From Neobacillus cucumis (GTDB lineage Bacteria; Bacillota; Bacilli; Bacillales; Cytobacillaceae), in the NCBI RefSeq assembly GCF_002860255.1, contig NZ_PGVE01000063.1:62001-126000 (forward strand): a stretch of 64,000 bases of DNA. Direction: 5' to 3'. The notes beneath the pieces are model-generated. The model was not told the origin of the DNA. It saw only the letters and a program-made list of their open reading frames with translations, and made no database searches. Positions 25,571 through 33,398 of this stretch are shown in pieces. Position 1 is the stretch's first letter, and each line of letters begins with the position of its first letter. The position numbers were made by a program, and so were the translations under genes.

Positions 25571-27309
25571 CAAAGAAAATTGACGCAATTGTCGTAGGAC
25601 TAGGTGCTTCCGGCGGACTTATCGCAGCAGAACTAGCTCGTGCCGGATTGAAGGTAGTCGGACTTGAAAAAGGAGCTTTCTATCAAGATGCCGATTTTTT
25701 AACAAAATTTGATGAAATTCGTTATTATACACGAAGTGCCATGGTTCCTCATATGAAAACGGACCCTATTACATGGAGACCCGATGAAAAGACGAAGGCG
25801 AAAGTTCTTCCTTGGGCTTCTAACAAGTTGGGGTTGGGAAATCCCTTCCAGATTCCTCCTTCGATTGGAACTGGAGGCGGTACACGTTCATGGGGGGCTG
25901 CCGCTTTCCGCTTCCGTGAAAAGGATTTTAGCATGCGCAGTTCCATCATTGAGCGATTTTCGGAGTCAGCATTACCAGAGGGCACCACAGTAGTTGACTG
26001 GCCTATTGGCTATCAAGATCTAGAGCCCTATTATGACCGGGTCGAATGGGAATTGGGGATTTCCGGAAAAGCCGGTAATATTAACGGTGAAATACAACCT
26101 GACGGTAATCCATATGAGCCTCCTCGCCAAAGAGACTACCCAATGCCGCCTCTTCCACGTGCAGGAGCGGATAAACTTTTTGTAGAATCTTCCAAGCGTT
26201 TAGGTTACAGTCCTTTTCCTACTCCAACAGCCATCGCAACAAAAGACTATAAAGGAAGAAATGCTTGTACAAACTGTGGGTTTTGTCATGGGTACCATTG
26301 CCATGTAGGAGCTAAGGTCTCGACACATGATTTGGTAAAAACCGCAGCATTAGAAACGAACAATCTCGAAATCCGCCCTCATGTTCGAGTTTTTCGAGTT
26401 AATACGGATTCCGCTGGAAGAGTCCGTGGCGTTTCCTACTTTGATCAAGAAGGGCAAGTTGTTGAGATTGAAGCAAAAATTGTTATTTTAGCTACTTATG
26501 CACTTGAAAATGCGCGACTCCTGTTAGCTTCAGGAATTAATGGCAATGGTCAGGTGGGTAAACATTTGTCCATTCATAATTATGGCTGGTTCACAGGTGT
26601 TTTACCTGAAATTACAAATCCGTTTATGGGCTCCTTGCAATCCGGAAGTGTCATCGACGATTTGACCTCGGAATTAATACCCGATAATGATGAGGGAGTC
26701 CTTTGGGGTTCACCAATCACCACATGGACTGGTGATATGCAGCCAATGGAGGTGGTACACAGCCTTCCACCGCATGTTCCACGCTGGGGAAAAGGCTTTA
26801 AAGATTGGATGACTGAAAACTATCGAAAGTTATTCAAAATCTATTCACAGCATTCATCTTTACCATCTGAACAATTCTATGTCGATCTTGATCCTACAGT
26901 AAAGGATAGATTTGGTCAGCCGGCATTAAGGATTACTCATGACTGGACGGACTACGATCGCAAAACGGTTGAATATTTCATGAAATTTAAACGACAGCTT
27001 GCAAAAGAGATGGGCATTACTGAGTATTGGGAAGATATTCCTGCACCTACCTATCATGTATCTGTACATGATACCGGAACACACCGGATGGGCTGGAATC
27101 CTGCGACATCGGTTGTGAATCCTTTCGGAGAAGTACATGAATGTAAGGGCCTTTATGCAGTAGGAGGAGGTCAATTTCCAACGCTGCCTTCCTACAACCC
27201 TACAGAGACCATTATGGCATTAGCTTATTTAACGGTAGATCATCTACTTGGTAAGGCACAACAAGAGGGAGAAAAAGTTAAAGTTAGAGATCAACATCCG
27301 ATAGCCTAA
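25567..27309 (+). CDS. GMC-family FAD-dependent sugar dehydrogenase, large subunit
   Basis: 580 residues, FAD-binding motif VVGLGASGGLIAAELARAG (about 9-27), GMC signature region GTGGGTRSWGAAAFRFRE (about 100-117) and the catalytic-end motifs DTGTHRMG (about 499-506) and YNPTETIMALAY. Cysteines in the pattern C-x2-C-x2-C-x4-C (about 234-245) resemble the iron-sulfur motif of gluconate/fructose/glucoside 3-dehydrogenase-type enzymes. No multi-haem cytochrome subunit is encoded nearby, so the electron acceptor is unclear. It could make a keto-sugar for the isomerase-type enzymes of the operon (inference). Confidence 0.9.
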   Translation: MTKKIDAIVVGLGASGGLIAAELARAGLKVVGLEKGAFYQDADFLTKFDEIRYYTRSAMVPHMKTDPITWRPDEKTKAKVLPWASNKLGLGNPFQIPPSIGTGGGTRSWGAAAFRFREKDFSMRSSIIERFSESALPEGTTVVDWPIGYQDLEPYYDRVEWELGISGKAGNINGEIQPDGNPYEPPRQRDYPMPPLPRAGADKLFVESSKRLGYSPFPTPTAIATKDYKGRNACTNCGFCHGYHCHVGAKVSTHDLVKTAALETNNLEIRPHVRVFRVNTDSAGRVRGVSYFDQEGQVVEIEAKIVILATYALENARLLLASGINGNGQVGKHLSIHNYGWFTGVLPEITNPFMGSLQSGSVIDDLTSELIPDNDEGVLWGSPITTWTGDMQPMEVVHSLPPHVPRWGKGFKDWMTENYRKLFKIYSQHSSLPSEQFYVDLDPTVKDRFGQPALRITHDWTDYDRKTVEYFMKFKRQLAKEMGITEYWEDIPAPTYHVSVHDTGTHRMGWNPATSVVNPFGEVHECKGLYAVGGGQFPTLPSYNPTETIMALAYLTVDHLLGKAQQEGEKVKVRDQHPIA

Positions 27310-27315
27310 AAGCGA

Positions 27316-27365
27316 TTATACCTAATGAGTCTTTTACACTGCTTTTAAGGATTCATTAGGTATAA
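27316..27365 (+). terminator. Long stem-loop ending the second operon
   Basis: A perfect 13-bp pair TTATACCTAATGA/TCATTAGGTATAA around a 24-nt loop, 6 bp after the GMC stop. The T-rich downstream tract is weak. Confidence 0.6.
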
Positions 27366-27465
27366 GTTTCAATCTTGTTTTTGCCAACGTGTGCACCCCT
27401 ATACTGTGGAAATGGGAAAAAAGAACCTTAAGTGTGAGGTTCCCCCGAAAAGTTCGAGTTTTATA

Positions 27466-28235
27466 TTACGCAGCTATTTGGTTGGTATGGGTACGGTATT
27501 GAACCGGACTCATACCAGCCAATTTTTTCTTTATGCGCTTGTTGTTATAATAATCGATATATTCTTCAATTCTTTATTTAATTCCTCAAATGAGCACAGT
27601 GCTTCTCCGTAATACATTTCTTGTTTCAGTAACCCAAAAAAATTCTCCATAGGGGAATTATCTAAACAGTATCCTTTTCGCGACATACTTTGGAATACCT
27701 TGTTTTCCTTGAGTGTTTTTACCCATTTATTATGTTGATAATGCCAGCCTTGATCTGAATGTATAGTGGTTCTGTACTTTGAAGCTTTTACTATTTTAAG
27801 AGCTTCCTCAAGAGGGTTGAGTGCTATTTCTAAGGTCGGGCGCATTCCTATTCCATACGAAAGGATTTCACCGTTAAACATATCCATAATAGGACTAAGA
27901 TACAGGTTTACACCATCTGAACACTTAAATTCAGTGATATCTGTTGTTAATTTTTGATGACACACATTTGTGCGAAAACGACGATTAATGCGGTTCTTGG
28001 CAACCGTTCCCGTAGTTCCTTTGTAAGAACTGTATTTACGTGATTTTCTTCTGAACTTATCTCCTTTTATTCCGAGTTTATTCATAATGCGGTGTACCTT
28101 CTTATGATTCACTTTAGTACCGCGTTTTTTCAATTCAAGCTTGATACGTCGATAACCATAATTGCCATTATGTTCATCAAAAATGGTTTGAATAGACTTT
28201 TCAAGTTCTAGATCTGGATTTTCCTTCTTCATCAC
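27466..28235 (-). pseudogene. IS3-family transposase orfB (rve integrase core), frameshifted near its end
   Basis: DDE catalytic residues are visible (TTDITEF, HSDQGW, NSPMENFFGLLKQEMYY). The expected C-terminal segment (EEYIDYYNNKRIKKKL, then MSPVQYR) is encoded in another frame. The open frame leaves the pattern after SFEELNK, near 27573-27576, in a short A-run of the coding strand, and stops at 27531. One missing A would restore the frame to the stop at 27466. Either the transposase is inactive or the base is a sequencing error. Confidence 0.8.
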
Positions 28236-28291
28236 TTTTATATGATAGTGATAGGAGGATTCAGAAATCCCGACTATGTGTAAAACATCTT

Positions 28292-28870
28292 TTAATTTGA
28301 AGGTTTCTTTGAGTTCGAATGATAACGCTGCTTGTGCTTTTCGAGATAGCCTTCTGGATCTATCTGAAAAGCTCGCAACTTTTTTAAGTATTCTACCTCC
28401 AAATGAAGAAACTCGTTTTCTCTTTCCAATCTTTGCTCATATGTCATTTCTTTTTCATTAGTAGGTTTGTTTTTTCTGTTCTTTGCTTTATCAGACATGG
28501 CTGGTCGTCCTTTCGGTCTATCCAGAGCTTCAGCCCCACCTTCTAGAAAAGACTTTTTCCATGAACTTATCATTGTGGGGTTAGTAAGCCCAAAATGAAG
28601 GGCTGTTTCCATTTCTGAAGAACCTGTTCTCTTCATAAAGCTTAATACATCTAGTTTAAATTGAACAGAATAAATCTCCTTACCATTTCTTCGCTTTAAT
28701 CCTTCTACCCCAAATTCCTCATATAAATTTATCCATAGTCCAAGCTGTGAATGTGCTTTGATACCATGCTTCTTCGCTAAAGATTTAACCCCCCATTTTC
28801 CTTCTTTATATTCTCTTACAACCATGAGTTTAAATTCTTCGCTATATTTAGCCATAAATAAACACCCCAA
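28292..28870 (-). CDS. IS3-family transposase orfA
   Basis: 192 residues. N-terminal helix-turn-helix (SEEFKLMVVREYKEGKWGVKSLAKKHGI) and a second helix-turn-helix (FGLTNPTMISSWKKSFLEGG), then a leucine-rich coiled-coil tail (LERENEFLHLEVEYLKKL), as in the IS150 group. orfB would be expressed by programmed frameshifting at the orfA/orfB junction. Confidence 0.88.
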   Translation of the reverse strand: MGCLFMAKYSEEFKLMVVREYKEGKWGVKSLAKKHGIKAHSQLGLWINLYEEFGVEGLKRRNGKEIYSVQFKLDVLSFMKRTGSSEMETALHFGLTNPTMISSWKKSFLEGGAEALDRPKGRPAMSDKAKNRKNKPTNEKEMTYEQRLERENEFLHLEVEYLKKLRAFQIDPEGYLEKHKQRYHSNSKKPSN

Positions 28871-28928
28871 AAGTCAGATTTCACTCTAACTTTTGGGGTG
28901 CAGTACATTGTCATTCTTGCATTAATTA

Positions 28929-29153
28929 TTGGCGTTTTTTTTTAAAATCTCGATCTATTGTTTTGCTGCAATCAATGTTGCGGCCCATTTATTTAAAATT
29001 GAGAAGCCCAATAAACTTGTATTACCAACAGGGATTACGATCGAACATTTAGAAGAAGGGGCATTTATTATCCGTTACATATTGCCGATTTTTTGTGTGG
29101 GTATCCCTGTCATTCTTTTTTTGGTTGATTTGATTCGGAAAAGATTCAGTTAG
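28929..29153 (+). pseudogene. C-terminal relic of a small membrane protein beside the IS
   Basis: A frame of 74 codons with no proper start (only TTG in a T-run) but a credible two-helix end: IIRYILPIFCVGIPVILFLVDLIRK. The same protein pattern continues upstream in another frame across the T-run at about 28935 to the IS end at 28902. It looks like a gene cut by the IS and then frameshifted. The family is not recognised. Confidence 0.4.
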
Positions 29154-29221
29154 CAACAAACTGTTATCATAACTAAAAACCGAGCAAGTAAAAATCATGC
29201 CTTCCTTGTGTCTCTCTTTTT

Positions 29222-29425
29222 TTAAAAAAAAGATAAAATGGGCGGAATGATCATGGTAAGTAGAACGGCGAACGAAATGAGGTATTCAGGTAATGTCATA
29301 AAAGAAAAGGTTTTTTTATAATTACTCATGACCAGGGAAACTTTTACTCCCATCAGAAGATCAATTAGGAAAGCAAATGCTATACTTAACCCCAAAAATA
29401 AGAAAAAGAGCAGGAATTTAGTCAT
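29222..29425 (-). CDS. Small hypothetical membrane protein
   Basis: 67 residues with two hydrophobic spans (about 3-28 and 46-67). The ATG is preceded by AAGGCGG on its strand. I do not recognise it. It lies alone between the IS-damaged relic and the promoter of the LacI regulator. Confidence 0.5.
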   Translation of the reverse strand: MTKFLLFFLFLGLSIAFAFLIDLLMGVKVSLVMSNYKKTFSFMTLPEYLISFAVLLTMIIPPILSFF

Positions 29426-29634
29426 TGTATAACTACCGCCTTTTACAATGTTTTTTTAAAAATAATGAATAAAACCGCCTTACCTTAGTAGGGTCCAATT
29501 GCGATTTTTTTATACAATGCAGATGTTTATGTGGTGCAAGCCCAATTTTTATAGACTGATTTACATTTAATTTCAGGTTGTTGGAGAAAAATGTTTTTAA
29601 AAGATACCGTTTTATGGCTGATTTACGAAAATTA

Positions 29635-29663
29635 TTGTAATTGTCAATGTAATCGATTACAAT
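29635..29663 (+). promoter_or_regulatory. lacI-type gene promoter with embedded operator
   Basis: -35 TTGTAA (29635-29640), 17-bp spacer, -10 TACAAT (29658-29663). The perfect palindrome TGTAATCGATTACA (29648-29661) overlaps the -10, as expected for autorepression by the regulator encoded 34 bp downstream. Confidence 0.75.
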
Positions 29664-29697
29664 AAATGTAAACGAACACTGAAGGGGAAAGCAATAC

Positions 29698-30705
29698 ATG
29701 GTTAGAATTGCGGATGTTGCAAAAATGGCAAATGTTTCAACGGCCACAGTATCCCGAGTCATAAGTAATGCAGGGACTGTAAAAAAAGAAACAGCTGAAA
29801 AAGTTTTAGAAGCCATAAAAGAATTAAATTACCAGCCTAATATGCTGGCAAGACAATTGAGAAGATCTGAAACCAAAACAATTCTTGTGGTGGTTCCTGA
29901 TATAACCAATACTTTCTTTTCTGCGGTGCTGCGCGGAATTGAATCCGTTGCCATCGAAAACGGATATCAAGTACTTCTAGGAGATGCGCGAAACGATGTC
30001 GAAAGCGAAACTAGTTTTTTAACGATATTAGGTCAGAAAAAAGCAGATGGGTTGATATTATTAACGGCAAGGACCGATCAAAAAATATTAGAAGATTTAT
30101 CCCAGGATTACCCTGTAGTATTGGCGTGTGAATACTATGAGGGTTCCAAGCTGCCTACGGTCTCCATTGATAATGTTAGCAGTGCAAGAAAGGCAACTGA
30201 ATATTTAATTAGCTTAAACCACAAGAGAATTGGACATATTTCCGGACCCTTGAATATTGTCGTTGGACGAGATCGATGTAGGGGGTTTCATCAAGCAATG
30301 GCGCAACACGGCCTGTCTGTGGATCCAAGTTTGGTACAGGAAGGCGAATTCTCTTTTGAAAGTGGATTTAATTTAATGATGAAATTTTTGTCACTAGAGA
30401 ATCCTCCTACAGCCCTTTTTGCCGGTAATGATGAAATGGCTATGGGTGCCATAAAAGCCGCTAAATCTAAAGGTTTAAGAGTTCCAGAAGATTTATCTGT
30501 TGTTGGCTTTGATGATATTCAATTTGCATCGATTTTTGAACCTGCTCTAACAACCGTGGCACAACCAACGTTTGATATGGGTCAAAAAGCGATGCGTTTA
30601 CTGTTAAAATTAATTAAAGATGAAGAATTAGAGAAAGATCAATTTATTCTTCCTGATCAACTCATTGTTCGTGAATCATGCAAAGAACTTACCATAGAAG
30701 AGTAG
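29698..30705 (+). CDS. LacI/GalR-family transcriptional regulator (intact)
   Basis: 335 residues: a complete helix-turn-helix (IADVAKMANVSTATVSRVI, about 4-22), the hinge YQPNMLARQLR (about 47-57) and a type-1 sugar-binding effector core (about 60-330). GAAGGGGA precedes the ATG. It is the only intact LacI protein in the window, and its own promoter carries the 14-bp palindrome, so it is the best candidate for the factor binding all such sites here. The HTH-less copy at 3755 shares its effector domain. A terminator follows, so it is probably monocistronic. Confidence 0.92.
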   Translation: MVRIADVAKMANVSTATVSRVISNAGTVKKETAEKVLEAIKELNYQPNMLARQLRRSETKTILVVVPDITNTFFSAVLRGIESVAIENGYQVLLGDARNDVESETSFLTILGQKKADGLILLTARTDQKILEDLSQDYPVVLACEYYEGSKLPTVSIDNVSSARKATEYLISLNHKRIGHISGPLNIVVGRDRCRGFHQAMAQHGLSVDPSLVQEGEFSFESGFNLMMKFLSLENPPTALFAGNDEMAMGAIKAAKSKGLRVPEDLSVVGFDDIQFASIFEPALTTVAQPTFDMGQKAMRLLLKLIKDEELEKDQFILPDQLIVRESCKELTIEE

Positions 30706-30748
30706 TTTAGCGTATTCCTGTTAGAATTAAAATAATGAAATATAAAAA

Positions 30749-30784
30749 GGGGAGTGAACTAATAATGGTTCACTCCCTTTTTAT
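30749..30784 (+). terminator. Terminator after the LacI gene
   Basis: GGGAGTGAAC/GTTCACTCCC with an 8-nt loop followed by T5. Confidence 0.92.
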
Positions 30785-30873
30785 CATTATTAGGGGACCA
30801 GCGATTCTATTGGCTCCAGAACAGTTTTTATCATTCTGATTAAAAAAGAATCGAGGAAGTTTTAAAAAAAATA

Positions 30874-30902
30874 TTGAATTCTATACTGTAATCGATTACA
30901 AT
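30874..30902 (+). promoter_or_regulatory. Promoter with embedded LacI-type operator, upstream of the 31166 operon
   Basis: -35 TTGAAT (30874-30879), 17-bp spacer, -10 TACAAT (30897-30902). Operator TGTAATCGATTACA at 30887-30900 covers the -10. This geometry repeats at 29635 and 36632. Confidence 0.72.
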
Positions 30903-31005
30903 AAGGGTGTCGAAAAAAAGAGTAAAATATTTTAGTGCAAAGTGAGAAGGTATTTTATTCTGAAAGATTATTTCTTGATTTAAAGTAAATTTTTTTCGAC
31001 GAAAA

Positions 31006-31019
31006 TGTAATCCATTACA
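31006..31019. promoter_or_regulatory. LacI-type operator TGTAATCCATTACA
   Basis: The second of three sites in the 31166 leader, one central base from the perfect palindrome. Confidence 0.6.
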
Positions 31020-31090
31020 TTTATAGAAGTTTGAAGGATAGGTAAATTATTTATTTACTAGGACTAAACACATATTTTTTTACAAGGTAG

Positions 31091-31104
31091 TGTAATCGAT
31101 TACA
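31091..31104. promoter_or_regulatory. LacI-type operator TGTAATCGATTACA
   Basis: The third site in this leader, a perfect palindrome 62 bp before the start codon and not overlapping an obvious -10. It would act as a roadblock or looping partner. Confidence 0.68.
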
Positions 31105-31165
31105 CCGTATGACTTCTGCTCATTCTTGGGTGAATCGAAAAGTTCGATTGGAGGACGGAAAACAA

Positions 31166-32344
31166 ATGGAAAAAATAAAAGTAGGAATCATCGGGACAGG
31201 TTTTATTGGCCCGACACATATTGAAGCAATCAGAAGACTTGGATTCGTGGATGTCGTAGCATTGGCCGAGACGAGTCAAGAACAAGCGGAAAGAAAGGCA
31301 GCTGAACTTGGAATTCCGAAAGCGTACGGAGATTACCGTGAAATGCTGCGTGACAGCGAAATTCAGGTAGTTCATAATTGTACCCCAAACCATGTACATT
31401 TTGCGATCAATAAAGAAATTATTTTAGCAGGTAAACATGTGATCTCAGAGAAACCGCTTGCGATGAATAGTGAAGAATCAGCGGAATTGTTGGCATTGGC
31501 TCAAAAACAGGGTGTTGTACATGGTGTGAACTTTAATTACAGACAGCATGCGAGTGTGCAAAACCTGCGAGCTAAAATTGCTAACGGTGACCTTGGGAAA
31601 GTGAATTTGGTTCACGGAAGCTATTTGCAGGATTGGTTACTATATGAAACGGATTTTAACTGGCGTTTAGCACCGGAAGTCGGCGGAAAATCTCGCGCAG
31701 TAGCAGATATCGGGTCTCATTGGTGTGACACCGTTCAATTTGTTACCGGTAAAAAGATTGTAGAAGTATTTGCTGATTTAGCAACGGTCATTCCAGTTAG
31801 AAAGAAAGCAATTGGAAGTGTGGCCACTTTCAGCACACAAAGTACAGAAGATGTAGAATATGAAGATGTTTCAATCAATACAGAAGACTATGCATCCGTA
31901 CTAGTTCGTTTTGAAGATGGATCAAGAGGAGTCTTCACTGTTTCACAAGTAAGTGCAGGCCGAAAAAATCGACTAAGCTTTGAAATTGATGGCAGTGAGA
32001 GCTCTGCTTACTGGAATCAAGAAGAGCCAGAAAAATTATGGATGGGACACAGGGATAAGCCAAATGAAATTCTTCTTGCCGATCCGGCACTGTTCGCACC
32101 TGAAGCAAGATCAGCTATCCATCATCCAGGAGGACATAACGAAGGCTGGCCGGACGCACTGAAAAATATGATGTTAAATTATTATTCGTTTATTCGTGAT
32201 GGCAAAGATCCTTTAAAGGATCAAGCTAATTTTGCTACATTCGAAGACGGTCACATTTCAATGGCCATTACTGATGCCATTTTAGAAAGCCATGAACAGC
32301 AAAAATGGGTCAAAGTTCAGGCGAAAAAGGAGGTTTTAGTATGA
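31166..32344 (+). CDS. Gfo/Idh/MocA-family oxidoreductase (near-duplicate of the 8732 enzyme)
   Basis: 392 residues from ATG 31166, 11 nt after GGAGG; an upstream in-frame start would place the ribosome site inside the gene. It has the same motifs as the 8732 enzyme (GIIGTGFIG, SEKPLA, DIGSHWCD) and near-identical blocks such as VNLVHGSYLQDWLLYETD. The two copies differ mainly in surface positions and the C-terminal tail, which here lacks the extra residues of the first. Its stop overlaps the next start (ATGA). Likely the same or a closely related hydroxyl oxidation in a second operon under the LacI-type operators. Confidence 0.9.
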   Translation: MEKIKVGIIGTGFIGPTHIEAIRRLGFVDVVALAETSQEQAERKAAELGIPKAYGDYREMLRDSEIQVVHNCTPNHVHFAINKEIILAGKHVISEKPLAMNSEESAELLALAQKQGVVHGVNFNYRQHASVQNLRAKIANGDLGKVNLVHGSYLQDWLLYETDFNWRLAPEVGGKSRAVADIGSHWCDTVQFVTGKKIVEVFADLATVIPVRKKAIGSVATFSTQSTEDVEYEDVSINTEDYASVLVRFEDGSRGVFTVSQVSAGRKNRLSFEIDGSESSAYWNQEEPEKLWMGHRDKPNEILLADPALFAPEARSAIHHPGGHNEGWPDALKNMMLNYYSFIRDGKDPLKDQANFATFEDGHISMAITDAILESHEQQKWVKVQAKKEVLV

Positions 32345-33312
32345 AACTAGGTGTGTTTACAGTTCTATATCAAAATCTTCCTTTCGAAGCCATGCTCGAT
32401 AAATTAGCCGAAATGGGAGTAGAGGCGGTGGAGATAGGGACCGGTAACTATCCCGGAAATAATCATTGTAATCCGGAAGAATTGTTAGGGAATCCGGATA
32501 AAATCAGATCGTTCAAACGGGCGATTGAAAGCAGGGGATTAACCATCAGCGGACTAAGCTGTCATGGGAACCCGCTTCATCCAAATGTAAAGGCTGCCAA
32601 AGACGCCCATGACGTTTGGAGAAAAACGGTCTTACTGGCTGAGCAGTTAGAGGTGCCGGTTATCAATGGATTTGCCGGATGTCCAGGAGATCATCCGGGT
32701 GCCAAGTTTCCAAACTGGGTGACATGCTCTTGGCCTCCTGAATATACAGAAGTTTTAGAGTGGCAATGGAACGATGTGGTTATTCCGTACTGGAAAGAAG
32801 AGGCAAAATTCGCTGAACAGCATGGGATTCACCAAATTGCTTTCGAAATGCATCCAGGCTTTGTTGTCTATAATCCGGAAACATTACTAAAACTAAGAGA
32901 ACATGCAGGACCGAACATCGGAGCTAACTTTGACCCAAGTCATTTGGTGTGGCAAGGAATTGATCCAGTTGAGGCCATTAAAAAATTAGGCCGTGAAAAT
33001 GCGATCTTCCATTTCCATGCAAAAGATACCTATTTAGACCAAGCGAATATCAAGGTGAATGGTGTTCTCGATACGAAGCATTACAGTCAAGTATTGGATC
33101 GCTCATGGACCTTCCGCTCAGTTGGCTATGGCCATAACGAAAAAATGTGGAAAGATATGATCAGTACACTTCGTGCAGTAGGGTATGATTACGTGGTTTC
33201 CATTGAACATGAAGACATGTTGGCGTCTATCGATGAAGGCTTAATGAAAGCAATCACACTGTTAAAAGGAACGTTGTTTAAAGAGCAAGTATCGGAAATG
33301 TGGTGGGCTTAA
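32341..33312 (+). CDS. TIM-barrel sugar (phosphate) isomerase/epimerase family protein
   Basis: 323 residues from ATG 32341, which overlaps the preceding stop and follows AAGGAGG. Expected metal ligands: Glu in FEMHPG, Asp in NFDPSH, His in FHFHAKD, Glu in SIEHED. It is a different subgroup from 11189 and 21411, and longer, with a characteristic CHGNPLHPN segment near residue 80. Its tight coupling to the Gfo/Idh gene implies consecutive steps, for example oxidation followed by epimerisation or elimination (inference). Confidence 0.88.
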   Translation: MKLGVFTVLYQNLPFEAMLDKLAEMGVEAVEIGTGNYPGNNHCNPEELLGNPDKIRSFKRAIESRGLTISGLSCHGNPLHPNVKAAKDAHDVWRKTVLLAEQLEVPVINGFAGCPGDHPGAKFPNWVTCSWPPEYTEVLEWQWNDVVIPYWKEEAKFAEQHGIHQIAFEMHPGFVVYNPETLLKLREHAGPNIGANFDPSHLVWQGIDPVEAIKKLGRENAIFHFHAKDTYLDQANIKVNGVLDTKHYSQVLDRSWTFRSVGYGHNEKMWKDMISTLRAVGYDYVVSIEHEDMLASIDEGLMKAITLLKGTLFKEQVSEMWWA

Positions 33313-33321
33313 GGAAGCACA

Positions 33322-33360
33322 GGGACGGTTCTCATGCTTCCGAAGCATGAGAACCGTCCC
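33322..33360. repeat. 19-bp-arm palindrome of REP-like type
   Basis: 33322-33340 and 33342-33360 are exact reverse complements around one base, beginning GGGACGGTTCTC and ending GAGAACCGTCCC. There is no T-run. The GGGACGGTTCTC motif resembles palindromic repeats scattered through Bacillus genomes (recalled, not searched). It may also separate the isomerase and permease messages. Confidence 0.75.
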
Positions 33361-33398
33361 CCCGCACCCAATTATTAATAAAAATAGAGGTGTTAAAA

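Larger units (their letters stand above)
27392..28902 (-). mobile_element. IS3-family insertion sequence
   Basis: About 1.5 kb between TGCACCCC (27392-27399) and GGGGTGCA (28895-28902), which start the imperfect terminal inverted repeats. It encodes overlapping orfA and orfB of an IS3/IS150-type transposase on the minus strand. A clear target duplication is not visible at these ends. The element separates the GMC operon from a truncated membrane-protein relic. Confidence 0.85.

Noticed and set aside
29433..29816. 127-codon minus-strand frame across the lacI-type promoter
   Set aside because: It overlaps the start of the intact LacI gene and its promoter on the opposite strand, with AT-rich, low-information translation.
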